DNA of 43,816 nt from an uncultured Alphaproteobacteria bacterium. Lineage in GTDB: Bacteria; Pseudomonadota; Alphaproteobacteria; Rickettsiales; Midichloriaceae. The notes beneath the pieces were generated by a model. The model saw nothing but the letters and a program-made list of their open reading frames with translations. It was not told where the DNA came from and ran no database searches. This document shows, piece after piece, positions 1 to 8,245 of this stretch. A program made the translations under genes and the position numbers. Each line of letters starts with the position of its first letter. Position 1 is the stretch's first letter. The DNA lies in NCBI GenBank assembly GCA_903887235.1, contig CAISOX010000105.1:1-43816 (forward strand), read 5' to 3'.

Positions 1-138
1 TCTCAACAACCCATACTAATAAAAAGTTTTTAGTTGCTAATATTTGTAATTTTTGTGAGCTGATTTTCTTATTTTATTGACTTTTTAGTGGTGCACTTTT
101 GCGTGCCTATGGTGGTGCACTTTTACTTTCTTATTGAC
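1..138. mobile_element. Probable terminal part of an IS21-type insertion sequence
   Basis: Two direct copies of GTGGTGCACTTTT lie at 88-100 and 112-124, 24 bp apart. Each arrangement is associated with a TTATTGAC motif (74-81 and 130-137). Repeated GGTGCACTTTT units ending in TTGACA are what I recall for IS21-family termini, which begin 5'-TG and end CA-3'. On this reading the element runs leftwards out of the window and its last base is about 138 (…TTATTGACA). The phosphomannomutase frame stops exactly inside this end, which supports a real insertion junction. No transposase gene (istA/istB) is visible in the 138 bases present, so the family call rests on the terminal repeats alone. The target-site duplication cannot be seen because only one junction is in the window. 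Confidence 0.5.
88..124. repeat. Pair of 13-bp direct repeats at the IS end
   Basis: GTGGTGCACTTTT occurs twice (88-100 and 112-124) with an 11-bp spacer. Internal repeats of this kind at element ends are typical transposase-binding sites in IS21-family elements. The second copy is the one next to the disrupted gene. Confidence 0.75.
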
Positions 139-679
139 AACTATTAAATTCACTTTTAATAAAATGCGTTATTGGATTGGTAATATTGTCTATATACACT
201 TGATTAATATTTACCTCGCTTATGGATCCACGCTTTTTTGAGAGCAAAATGTTTCCATTTTTTGCAATGTTGTAAATTTTAATTAGGTTATTGCCAAAAA
301 ATGGCTTTTTATCAATAATAATTTTAAACCCGTTAAATTCTGCTGGATTATGCGAGGCCGTCACCATCACTCCACAATTAGCGCCACTTATAGTGTTACA
401 AGCGTAATAAAGTATTGGAGTTGCAATTAACCCTAAATTTAGCGTATCCAATCCAACATCTAAAAATCCTTCAATAAGACTATTTTTTAACATTGGTGAA
501 CTTTTTCTGCCATCATAACCAATGCATATTTTTGATTTGATAGCTTTATTTTTTATATATGTCCCTAAACTACAGCCTAAAAAATACGCATCACTTTCAG
601 CTAAATCTTTTTTAAACTCCCCCCTAATATCATATTCCTTAATTATTTTTGTTTTGAAGACATGCTTTTTGCATGGCAT
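131..679 (-). pseudogene. Phosphomannomutase/phosphoglucomutase, truncated to its first domain
   Basis: The frame encodes 182 residues matching domain I of the alpha-D-phosphohexomutase family (ManB/AlgC/PGM), which interconverts hexose 1- and 6-phosphates for cell-surface sugars. Seen in the sequence: an N-terminal KEYDIRG motif, GYDGR, and the active-site phosphoserine loop TASHNP followed by NGFKI. Family members are normally 450-500 residues. Domains II-IV, with the metal-binding and sugar-binding loops, are missing. The last residues (CQ then TAA) are encoded by what looks like the terminal bases of an IS element, so the gene was probably cut by insertion. The ATG at 679 overlaps the end of bolA by 41 bp. 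The missing 3' part may lie beyond the element, outside the window. The stump lacks most of the catalytic machinery and should be inactive. Confidence 0.85.
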
Positions 680-971
680 TCTTATCTATATACTCCTTCC
701 CATTGTACGCCTTTATCTTCAAGGCATGAATAATTTTAAACTCATCTTTTAATATTTGATTTATAATTTTATGTCTACCCAATAAATTAACACAATCAAA
801 ATCCCTTGCAACAATCGTTAATGAAAAGTGTGTACCTCCTGCTTTCGCTTCCTCATTATGATTAGCATGCAAATAAGATTCATCTTTTAAATTAAGAAAA
901 ATAACATCAAGCTTTTCTCTTAACTTATTTTCAATTTGATCTTTAATATTAATTTTTGTAGCCTGATGCAT
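639..971 (-). CDS. bolA: BolA family protein
   Basis: A 110-residue protein of the BolA/IbaG family. These are small proteins with a class II KH-like fold that work with monothiol glutaredoxins in iron-sulfur cluster handling and, in some bacteria, in stress-related control of cell shape. Recognisable features are the central G-T-H-F-S-L-T-I-V segment, the LLGRHKIINQIL helix and the C-terminal IHALKIKAY strand. The conserved histidine expected of the cluster-ligand loop sits in that region. The start ATG at 971 overlaps the end of the upstream hydroxylase gene by 23 bp, and its own end overlaps the phosphomannomutase start, so the three look co-transcribed. The C-terminal tail beyond about residue 95 is lysine/asparagine rich and not part of the fold. 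Confidence 0.9.
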   Translation of the reverse strand: MHQATKINIKDQIENKLREKLDVIFLNLKDESYLHANHNEEAKAGGTHFSLTIVARDFDCVNLLGRHKIINQILKDEFKIIHALKIKAYNGKEYIDKNAMQKACLQNKNN

Positions 972-2139
972 AACTCATTATATATTTTTTAAGCGGAGTA
1001 AAGTTGTTAATAACTTTAAGCCCATATTTGCGTAAAATCCTAGCTGGAACCCAATTAGAGGAAAATATTTTATTGATATTATGAGTGCTATTAATCATTA
1101 AATTAACATCAAATTCTCTTTTTTTGCTATATTGATTCAATAAATTACTTGAGCAAATATCTAGGCCTAGCCCTATATTCTCTTTTATTAACTCTTCTAT
1201 CAATTGTACATCTCTTAATCCTAAATTCAGTCCCTGCCCCGCTATTGGATGAATGCTGTGCATTGCGTCTCCGCAAAGAACAACCCTGCCCTTCACATAT
1301 GATTGTGCATATACTAAATTAAGGGGAAAATATATTACATCTGATACAATTTCAATATTTCCTAATTCACCATCTAGTCTGCTTTCTATCAGATATTTTA
1401 GGTCATCTCTTGACATCAATGACAGTATTTTGCCAACTCCACTTTGATCAGTCCACACAATACATGATTCGTATCCGCCCTTTTTAGGTAATATAGCAAA
1501 AGGACCAGCTTTTAAAAATTTTTCCACCGCTATGCCCTGATGGTTAAATTCGTGCTTTAAATCAAAAACAACAGCATCTTGTTTATAACTAATTCGCTTT
1601 GTTTTTATCCCAATTAATTCCCTTGTTTTGGAATTTTTACCCTCTGCTACTACTAGCAATTTAGAAGTTAAGGTTTTAGCTTTTGAAAGTCTTACTTCTA
1701 TGTTGTATGGATGGTTTATAACCTGTGCAATTTCATGCTTTGCATAAATCTTTATATTTTTATACTTTTTTACCTCTTCATTTAACGATCCTAGTATGTA
1801 TGCTTCATCAACCATAAAGCCAAAATTTTGCAAGCTTAAATCATCTGGATCAAAAATTAGATTTTCATTATTTTCACAATCTTCAATTAAAATTTGATTT
1901 ATAGCCTGAGCATGGCTTTTTATATGATCTGCTATACCAATATTCTTAAAAATTTCCATAGATGCTGAAGCAATAGCGAATATTCTACTCGGAAATTTTG
2001 ACTTAAAATTAGCCTTTTTATAATTCTCATCATTATCTATAATAGCAATTTTCAAATCCTGCTTTGCCAACAGGCACGCAAGAGATATACCTATATATCC
2101 TGCTCCACTGATAATAATGTCAAATTCAGTCTTTTTCAT
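949..2139 (-). CDS. ubiH: UbiH/UbiF/COQ6-family FAD monooxygenase (ubiquinone biosynthesis)
   Basis: A flavoprotein aromatic hydroxylase of about 396 residues, expected to add a ring hydroxyl during ubiquinone synthesis at the inner membrane. The N-terminus has the dinucleotide-binding G-A-G-Y-I-G loop. The second FAD motif (VVLCGDAMHSIHPIAGQGLN, then LGLRD) lies around residues 285-312 and is diagnostic for the UbiH/UbiF/VisC/COQ6 family. The precise ring position (C5, C6 or C1) cannot be told from sequence. I chose the ATG at 2139; a longer TTG-initiated frame reaches 2157. The start overlaps the end of the RND gene by 14 bp, and the 3' end overlaps bolA. COQ9, UbiK and a polyprenyl synthase elsewhere in the window belong to the same pathway. 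Confidence 0.9.
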   Translation of the reverse strand: MKKTEFDIIISGAGYIGISLACLLAKQDLKIAIIDNDENYKKANFKSKFPSRIFAIASASMEIFKNIGIADHIKSHAQAINQILIEDCENNENLIFDPDDLSLQNFGFMVDEAYILGSLNEEVKKYKNIKIYAKHEIAQVINHPYNIEVRLSKAKTLTSKLLVVAEGKNSKTRELIGIKTKRISYKQDAVVFDLKHEFNHQGIAVEKFLKAGPFAILPKKGGYESCIVWTDQSGVGKILSLMSRDDLKYLIESRLDGELGNIEIVSDVIYFPLNLVYAQSYVKGRVVLCGDAMHSIHPIAGQGLNLGLRDVQLIEELIKENIGLGLDICSSNLLNQYSKKREFDVNLMINSTHNINKIFSSNWVPARILRKYGLKVINNFTPLKKYIMSYASGYKN

Positions 2140-5100
2140 TTTTATTAAATGGATCAAACCTTTTTCCTATAAGTAACAAGCATGGGGTGAAAAACAATGT
2201 TAAAATTGTTGCAAATGCTAGGCCACCTGCTATTGAAGTTGAAAGTTGGCGCCACCATTGACTTGAAGGAGCATCATATGTAATTTCACGAGTGAAAAAA
2301 TTAATTGTCAAACCAAAAATCATTGGTAATAATCCAAGAATCGCAGTGGTAGCTGTTAATAATATTGGCCTTACTCTTTGAATACCTGCTCTAATTATTG
2401 AATCCCTTACATCATGCCCATTTTTTCTTAAATACTGATAGGTATCAATAAATAATATATTATTGTTTAACACTATCCCCGATAATGCAATAACTCCAAT
2501 TCCACACATAACTATACCAAAAGGCTGCCATGTTATTATCAAACCAAGCAATACACCGACTGTAGATAAAAATACAGCGCTCATAACAACTATAGTATGG
2601 TAAAATGAGTTAAATTGAACCAACATTATCATAAACATCATAATTAAAGCCAGTGAAAATGCCCTTCCCAAAAAATCTGATGACTCTTTTTGATCTTCGC
2701 TTTCACCCTTAAATTCATAATCAATACCCTCTTCTACATTTTTGCTCAACCACTCATTGAGCTCTTTTATTTTATCATCAACTAAAACACCCTTTTCTAC
2801 ATCTGCCTTGATTGTAATTACGCTGCGTCTATCCACCCTATTTATCCTATTGATTTTATCGGTTGCTTTTCTAGTTGCAAAATTTGTTATGGGAATCCGT
2901 TTATTCTCTTTATTGACAATTTTAAATTTATCTATTTCGTTAATGTTCCTGCTTTCTGGGTTTAACCTTAACACTATATCTACTTCATCGTCAGAGTAGT
3001 CTGGCCTGAAACTAGATACTTTAAACCCGTCAGTAAATAAAAGCAGATTATCACCCACTTCTCTAGCATTAAGTTTAAAAATTGTTGCTAACTCTCTATC
3101 GATATCTATTTTCCAATCAATGCCGGGAGCAGAATTCGTATCTTCAATATCTTTAAAACCACCCATTTGCTCCATAGCCAATTCAACTTTATTAACAAAT
3201 TTTGGTACCTGATCAAAATCTCTTGAGCTAAAATTAACAGAAACTGGTTTAATTTGTGAAGGTCCATTACTTTGTCCTAAAATTTCAACCTCTACACCCT
3301 CAATTCCAGATAGTCTTTCTCTAATATCCTTAAATACAGCATCTGCTTTTCTCCTAATTTTCCAATTAGCAAGTTCTAATTGTATTGTTGCTATAGTATT
3401 CTGTGGAATAGAATTATCTCTATCAAAATCCCCACTTTTTGTGTAAAACACTTTGATGTCAGATGTCATATTTATAATCTTCTTTTCAACAGATTTAGCT
3501 ATTTTATCTCTTTCCTCCAGAGATAAATCGCCACCAGCCTTAATCGCCACCACTGCATTTTCTGGTTCAATTTTTGGAAAAAACTCAACTCCCGTACCTA
3601 ATACTCCAAAAAATACGTATACAGAAATCAAAACTACTAAACCCGACAATATAAATGTCTTAGGTTTATTCAACACTTTTTTTAATAAATCATGATATTT
3701 TTTTGATAAACCTTTAAGATTATCAATGTCACCCTCTTCAGCAGCTTTCATCGAATTTATAGTTTTAATGTCAAACTCCTTGGGTTTTCCAAATAATGGT
3801 CCCATAGATGGTTGAAAAAATAATGCAAATAGAAGAGAATTTGCGAGTATTATTATGGCAGTAATTGGCATATACTTCATAAATTGCCCTATTACACCAG
3901 GCCAAAATAATAAAGGCATAAATACCACAATTTTCACAAGAGTTGATGTAACAATAGGCCAAAACATTCTGGTGGCAGAATGAATATAGGCAACTTTTAT
4001 ATCCATACCTTCAATAATTTTTCTATCAGCATATTCACTAACAACTATTGCATCATCCACTATCATTCCAACCGTAAGTATCAAACTAAACAACACAACG
4101 ACATTAAGGGTGTATCCAGAAATCTCCAATACCAATATGCCCACCAAAAAGGAAGATGGGATAGATAGCGCTATCAATAGTGCAGATCTTCCTCCAACTG
4201 AAAAAATAACAACTATAGTCACCAATATTACTGCTAGCAATATTCCATTTTCTAGATCATCCACCATGTCTATAATGTTCTCTGACTGATCTTGAGAATA
4301 AATAATATCAAGGTTGCTTGGTAAGTAAATTTTCTGATCAGCAATTATTTTTTTTACTTCTGTAACCGTGGAAATAATATTAGCTCCTGTTCTTTTTGAT
4401 ACTTCCAAAACAATTGCTGGCTTCCCATTAACTCTGGCTATATATTCTGGATCTTTGTAAGTTTTTTTAATTTTTGCTATATCCTTTAACTTAATTACCT
4501 TGCTACCATCAGCAAATATTGGAAAATTAGATAGCTCATTTACAGACTCTATTGTACTTGGAATCTTAACAGAAAAAGTTCCCCCTTCATTTTTAACTTT
4601 TCCTACAGCAACCAATGAGTTATTTCCAGCAATCATTTGACCTATTTGCGATAAGCTGAATCCATAAAATTCAAGCGTTTCAGGTTCAACCACTATTTCT
4701 ACAACATCTGTTCTGTCACCGCTGATATTAACACTTAAAACATCTTGCGCGTTCTCAACTTTATCCCTTAATTTTCTCGCTATCTCAATCAGGCTTTCCT
4801 CAGGTATTTCTCCAGTCAAAATTACATTTAAAACAGGCATCAAACTTAAATTGATTTCTTTTATTACTGGCTTATCGGTATTCTTAGGTAATTCATGCTC
4901 AGTATCATTGACTTTTGCTCTTACATCGCTTAATGCTTTATCACTATCAAATCCTGCATGAAATGTAATCAAAATTACACCACTACCCTCATAAGCATAT
5001 GACTTTAATTCTTTAATTCCTGAGATATTCCTTAAAGCCATTTCCATAGGCTTAAGAAGTAATTTTTGAGAATCAGTCGGAGAAATACCTTGATGAGTTA

Positions 5101-5248
5101 TCACCATATAAATGATCGGTATTTTTACATCTGGGCTATCCTCCTTAGGTATCGCAATATACGAAAAATACCCACAAATAACCAACACAAACAACAACAA
5201 AATTGTTGCCCTTTTTCTCAGGGTAAATGATTTAATTATATTTTCCAT
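2126..5248 (-). CDS. RND-family efflux transporter, AcrB-type inner-membrane subunit
   Basis: A 1040-residue protein, the usual length for an HAE-type RND pump that drives substrate export with the proton gradient. It has the standard two-fold plan: TM1 near residue 15, a large periplasmic porter domain, a cluster of membrane helices around 330-470, a second TM and periplasmic half, then a final helix cluster. The TM4 segment has GMIVDDAIVVSEYADR near residue 393, with the paired aspartates of the proton relay. The second half carries ALSGIVLNNNILFIDT, the matching helix. No membrane-fusion (HlyD/AcrA) adaptor or outer-membrane TolC gene is adjacent, so it must use partners encoded elsewhere or act alone. 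It heads a run with the UbiH-type gene, which it overlaps. Substrate unknown. Confidence 0.9.
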   Translation of the reverse strand: MENIIKSFTLRKRATILLLFVLVICGYFSYIAIPKEDSPDVKIPIIYMVITHQGISPTDSQKLLLKPMEMALRNISGIKELKSYAYEGSGVILITFHAGFDSDKALSDVRAKVNDTEHELPKNTDKPVIKEINLSLMPVLNVILTGEIPEESLIEIARKLRDKVENAQDVLSVNISGDRTDVVEIVVEPETLEFYGFSLSQIGQMIAGNNSLVAVGKVKNEGGTFSVKIPSTIESVNELSNFPIFADGSKVIKLKDIAKIKKTYKDPEYIARVNGKPAIVLEVSKRTGANIISTVTEVKKIIADQKIYLPSNLDIIYSQDQSENIIDMVDDLENGILLAVILVTIVVIFSVGGRSALLIALSIPSSFLVGILVLEISGYTLNVVVLFSLILTVGMIVDDAIVVSEYADRKIIEGMDIKVAYIHSATRMFWPIVTSTLVKIVVFMPLLFWPGVIGQFMKYMPITAIIILANSLLFALFFQPSMGPLFGKPKEFDIKTINSMKAAEEGDIDNLKGLSKKYHDLLKKVLNKPKTFILSGLVVLISVYVFFGVLGTGVEFFPKIEPENAVVAIKAGGDLSLEERDKIAKSVEKKIINMTSDIKVFYTKSGDFDRDNSIPQNTIATIQLELANWKIRRKADAVFKDIRERLSGIEGVEVEILGQSNGPSQIKPVSVNFSSRDFDQVPKFVNKVELAMEQMGGFKDIEDTNSAPGIDWKIDIDRELATIFKLNAREVGDNLLLFTDGFKVSSFRPDYSDDEVDIVLRLNPESRNINEIDKFKIVNKENKRIPITNFATRKATDKINRINRVDRRSVITIKADVEKGVLVDDKIKELNEWLSKNVEEGIDYEFKGESEDQKESSDFLGRAFSLALIMMFMIMLVQFNSFYHTIVVMSAVFLSTVGVLLGLIITWQPFGIVMCGIGVIALSGIVLNNNILFIDTYQYLRKNGHDVRDSIIRAGIQRVRPILLTATTAILGLLPMIFGLTINFFTREITYDAPSSQWWRQLSTSIAGGLAFATILTLFFTPCLLLIGKRFDPFNKNEKD

Positions 5249-5271
5249 AATAAGTAATCAATCTTTGCTAT

Positions 5272-5559
5272 CTATTTTTGTGATTTTGTAGACTCAATTT
5301 CTTTTCTCACCGCCAGTGGAAGATCATTTTTTACAATTTTGTAGGCAAATTTTTCCACTAAACTAAAATCATCATATTTTTTGTCTTCATCAATTTTAAT
5401 TGTATATTTTGTCCTTCCATCATCAGACCTAACTTTAGGCATTTCTTCGTGCTCAATATATTTTGGTTTATTTTTATATTCAGTATATTTTTGCAAGAGA
5501 AGATAAGCAATTAATGCCCAGGACAAATACGTAATAATTTTACTCTTATATGTTATCAT
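5272..5559 (-). CDS. Small single-pass membrane protein, unrecognised
   Basis: A 95-residue protein I do not recognise. One hydrophobic segment (about residues 8-22) is followed by a charged, lysine- and glutamate-rich domain of some 70 residues, so it is probably an N-terminally anchored protein with a soluble tail. It lies 23 bp upstream of the RND transporter on the same strand and could be co-transcribed with it. It is far too short to be the missing periplasmic adaptor. An ATG at 5559 is the only good start. Confidence 0.6.
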   Translation of the reverse strand: MITYKSKIITYLSWALIAYLLLQKYTEYKNKPKYIEHEEMPKVRSDDGRTKYTIKIDEDKKYDDFSLVEKFAYKIVKNDLPLAVRKEIESTKSQK

Positions 5560-5631
5560 TTATCGCACTATTATTTACTTATAACATGATAGACTTTTTA
5601 CATCAAAAAAACAACTTCAACTAATTCGAGG

Positions 5632-6252
5632 TCAATAATTTCCTATAAAATTCATTACTATACAAACTGTAATAGGTATAGTCATATTATCATTGATTTT
5701 AGAATTTTTTGAATATAATTCAACAATTGTAGCTATAAGCGATGCAAAAAACGCAGCTATTAAAAACTTTGTATCCAAATTGTAGATTCTGACAATTAAT
5801 AGACTTAAGATGCAAGAGGTGGCAAAAAAAGCCATGCTACCCTCAAGACTTTTTCCATTTATTTTTGTTCTACCATATAAAATACCAATTATTGCAGCCA
5901 TAGTGTCTGATAATATTAAAATAGAAATTGCGAGGTTAAAAACATGCTTTGATGATATAAATAAGCATATACTCATACCAATTAAAGCAAAAGTTAATGC
6001 TGAATAATTTTCCTTTTCATGCTCTCTATATATTTGTGCGAGGCCTATTTTCTTAAAAAATTTATGCTCTAGTAAATCGAATTTTATTCTTAATTTATCA
6101 ATGATAAAAGAAATTGCCAAAAGGAATAAACTAATTATTGTGATTGTCTCTTTATCATAATAATGATAAATTACTGGAAATATTAGGCCTATTAGATGGA
6201 TACTTTTTCTATAAATTTCAATCGATAGAGGTGAGCTGTTTTTATGTTTCAT
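5632..6252 (-). CDS. Dolichol kinase / polyprenol-diacylglycerol kinase-like membrane protein
   Basis: A 206-residue, almost wholly hydrophobic protein with about six to seven membrane segments. It carries two signatures of the CTP-dependent lipid kinase group (Sec59 dolichol kinase, VTE5 phytol kinase, Dgk1): an N-terminal RKSIHL motif, and LSDTMAAIIGILYGRTKING followed by KSLEGS at about residues 115-138. That second stretch matches the CDP-alcohol/CTP-binding pattern D-x-x-A-x-x-x-G-x-x-x-G followed by K-S-x-E-G. Members phosphorylate a polyprenol, phytol or diacylglycerol; the substrate here cannot be decided. A role in recycling undecaprenol or other polyprenol is an inference. It is separated by only 15 bp from the divergently transcribed gene at 6268. 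Confidence 0.75.
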   Translation of the reverse strand: MKHKNSSPLSIEIYRKSIHLIGLIFPVIYHYYDKETITIISLFLLAISFIIDKLRIKFDLLEHKFFKKIGLAQIYREHEKENYSALTFALIGMSICLFISSKHVFNLAISILILSDTMAAIIGILYGRTKINGKSLEGSMAFFATSCILSLLIVRIYNLDTKFLIAAFFASLIATIVELYSKNSKINDNMTIPITVCIVMNFIGNY

Positions 6253-6267
6253 TTATTTAAGTAGATT

Positions 6268-6717
6268 ATGTTTACTGTCGTGTCAGTTTTATTCATGTTA
6301 AGCTTCATACCTTTTGTGGTGCTAATATTATTCATAATTATCAGAAAAATAAATAAAAAAAATTTTAATAAGCGTCTGAAAAACATACAAGAGAATTCAC
6401 CATATAGAAAGAGCCAAAATAACATAAAGCCTACAAATGACTTTTTATTTTTAGAAAAAGAGGAGCCTAATTTGAACAAAGAATATGCACTTGAACGAGT
6501 TGAAAAAATTCATACAAAAGAGCACGACAGAGAAGAAGGAAAAATAGTTGGCGTTGTTGAACCAAAAGGTTTTTGGTCTAAGTTTATTATGAATCAAAAA
6601 TTAGGATTTATATTTGCAAGAGTAGCTGCTAGTGAAAACAAAGGTGAGGGTTTTTGGACAAATTTAATAAAAGCTCAAGATATATCTCAAGGCAAAGATA
6701 AGGGCAAGGGGAGATAA
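6268..6717 (+). CDS. Membrane-anchored protein, unrecognised
   Basis: A 149-residue protein with an N-terminal hydrophobic helix (about residues 3-26), a basic stop-transfer stretch rich in lysine and asparagine, and a soluble domain. The region at about residues 90-140 is the best ordered part: it contains GVVEPKGFWSKFIMNQKLGF and a second FW motif followed by TNLIKAQ. It gives the impression of a short family domain, but I cannot name it. The C-terminal tail is a run of lysine, glycine and aspartate. It starts 15 bp from the divergent kinase-like gene and ends 14 bp before the convergent pdxT gene. Confidence 0.6.
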   Translation: MFTVVSVLFMLSFIPFVVLILFIIIRKINKKNFNKRLKNIQENSPYRKSQNNIKPTNDFLFLEKEEPNLNKEYALERVEKIHTKEHDREEGKIVGVVEPKGFWSKFIMNQKLGFIFARVAASENKGEGFWTNLIKAQDISQGKDKGKGR

Positions 6718-6731
6718 AACTTATTATCTAT

Positions 6732-7277
6732 TTAGGTAAATATTTTAACAATTGGATTGTTATTATCTAATTTACCTAATTCCGGGTGAAAAGTTGTGCA
6801 ATAAACATTTTGCTGCTTAATAAAAATAGGGTTACCATTGAATGTGTCTAAAATTTCTACTTTTTTGCCACAACTTACTATAGCAGGAGCACGTATCATA
6901 AATGCTTCTTTATCATAATCAGTCTTTATCAATTTGCTGTTAATTTGCCTTCCATAAAAATTTCTCTCTATTTCTATATCTATGAATTCAAATCCATTCA
7001 CTCTTATAGATTTATATTTGGAAAGCAATATTGCTCCAGCACAAGTGCCAAGTATAGGCTTTTTTGTTAGGAAAAATTCATGGATTTTTTTGTCTAACTG
7101 ATTATTGACACAGTAATCATACTGAACAGAACTCTCCCCTCCTGGGAGAATAATACCATCTGATTTCGAAAAATCAGTATCTGCGAAAATCTTTAAAGTT
7201 TTATAGCCAAGTATTTCCAAAGCTTTCACAAATAAATGTCCAGCACCTTGATAAGCAAATACACCTATTGTTTTCAT
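6732..7277 (-). CDS. pdxT: PdxT, glutaminase subunit of pyridoxal 5'-phosphate synthase
   Basis: The 181-residue class I glutamine amidotransferase that hydrolyses glutamine and passes ammonia to PdxS for pyridoxal phosphate synthesis. Visible motifs are PGGES at residues 45-49, the nucleophile elbow GTCAG with Cys79, and the catalytic histidine and glutamate in FHPEL (His164, Glu166). ERNFYGRQ and FMIRAP are also family signatures. All three catalytic residues are present and the length is close to the usual 185-200. The ATG overlaps the pdxS stop codon in an ATGA arrangement, so the two subunits are translationally coupled, as expected for a complex with fixed stoichiometry. Confidence 0.95.
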   Translation of the reverse strand: MKTIGVFAYQGAGHLFVKALEILGYKTLKIFADTDFSKSDGIILPGGESSVQYDYCVNNQLDKKIHEFFLTKKPILGTCAGAILLSKYKSIRVNGFEFIDIEIERNFYGRQINSKLIKTDYDKEAFMIRAPAIVSCGKKVEILDTFNGNPIFIKQQNVYCTTFHPELGKLDNNNPIVKIFT

Positions 7278-8086
7278 TTCATGGATTCTCCAAGATCCTC
7301 TGATATTTCAGCTAATTTTCTAGGGTCCTTCCAATGATTAACGGCTTCTACAATCGCTCTTGCTCTTTTTGCCGGGTCTTCACTTAAGAAGATACCACTT
7401 CCCACAAATATAGATTCAGAACCCAATTCCATACATAGCGCTGCATCTGCTGGAGTAACTATTCCACCTGCTGCAAAAAAAGGAACTGGTAACTTTTGAT
7501 CGATACGTATTTTGTCTAATAGAGAATTTTGAATTCTCATTTCTTGGGCTTTTATCTTGATTTGAGAAGAATCCAGACCCTTTAAATTATAAATCTCTCT
7601 CCTAACAGCTTTTAAATGATACACTGCTTCAGCAATATTTCCTGTTCCTGCTTGCCCCTTACACCTAATTAACGCAGCTCCTTCTTCAATTCTCCTAAGA
7701 GCCTCTGCTAAATCACGACAGCCACAAACAAAAGGAATATTAAATTTGGTCTTGTCTATATGATCTTCTCTATCAGCAATAGTTAGTACTTCACTTTCGT
7801 CAATACAATCAACTTCTAGAGCTTCAAGAATTTTTGCTTCACTAAGATGCCCTATACGGCACTTAGCCATAACTGGTATTGAAACGGCTTCTTGAATCTT
7901 TTTGATCATCGAAGGATCGCTAGCTCTTGCTATTCCACCATCTCTAATAATTATTGCCGGCACTCTTTCAAGAGCCATCACTGCTGTAGCACCTGCATCT
8001 TCCGCAATTCTCGCCTGCTCAACGTTCATTACGTCCATTATCACTCCACCACAAAGCATATTTGTAAAGGCTATCTTCGGATCCAT
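7274..8086 (-). CDS. pdxS: PdxS, synthase subunit of pyridoxal 5'-phosphate synthase
   Basis: The 270-residue (beta/alpha)8-barrel enzyme that builds pyridoxal phosphate from ribose 5-phosphate (or ribulose 5-phosphate), glyceraldehyde 3-phosphate and ammonia: the route that does not use deoxyxylulose phosphate. Seen here are GGVIMDVMN with Asp18, [10 protein letters not shown] with Lys75, and [11 protein letters not shown] with Lys143. By position these match the catalytic Asp24, Lys81 and Lys149 of Bacillus PdxS. The phosphate-binding FAAGGI and VGSGIF segments are also intact. The N-terminus is a little shorter than in most homologues (usual length about 290), but the start at 8086 fits the family. 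The pair pdxS-pdxT forms a two-gene operon, divergent from the lipoprotein gene at 8246. Confidence 0.96.
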   Translation of the reverse strand: MDPKIAFTNMLCGGVIMDVMNVEQARIAEDAGATAVMALERVPAIIIRDGGIARASDPSMIKKIQEAVSIPVMAKCRIGHLSEAKILEALEVDCIDESEVLTIADREDHIDKTKFNIPFVCGCRDLAEALRRIEEGAALIRCKGQAGTGNIAEAVYHLKAVRREIYNLKGLDSSQIKIKAQEMRIQNSLLDKIRIDQKLPVPFFAAGGIVTPADAALCMELGSESIFVGSGIFLSEDPAKRARAIVEAVNHWKDPRKLAEISEDLGESMK

Positions 8087-8245
8087 TTTTTTAAATCAAT
8101 GCATACATTATTGCAATGTAATTTAACAACATATCTCACGATATTCAAGGTATATTTGTATTAATTTTTTTGATAAATAAAAAACAATCTTTACATAAGA
8201 TGAATCATATAATAGCTTATTACTAAAATAGCAAATGTGTGCAAA

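Noticed and set aside
8170-8236. Full sigma-70 promoter before the LppC-like gene
   Set aside because: A TATAAT is present, but the nearest TTTACA is only 12 bases upstream, too close for a normal -35 box.
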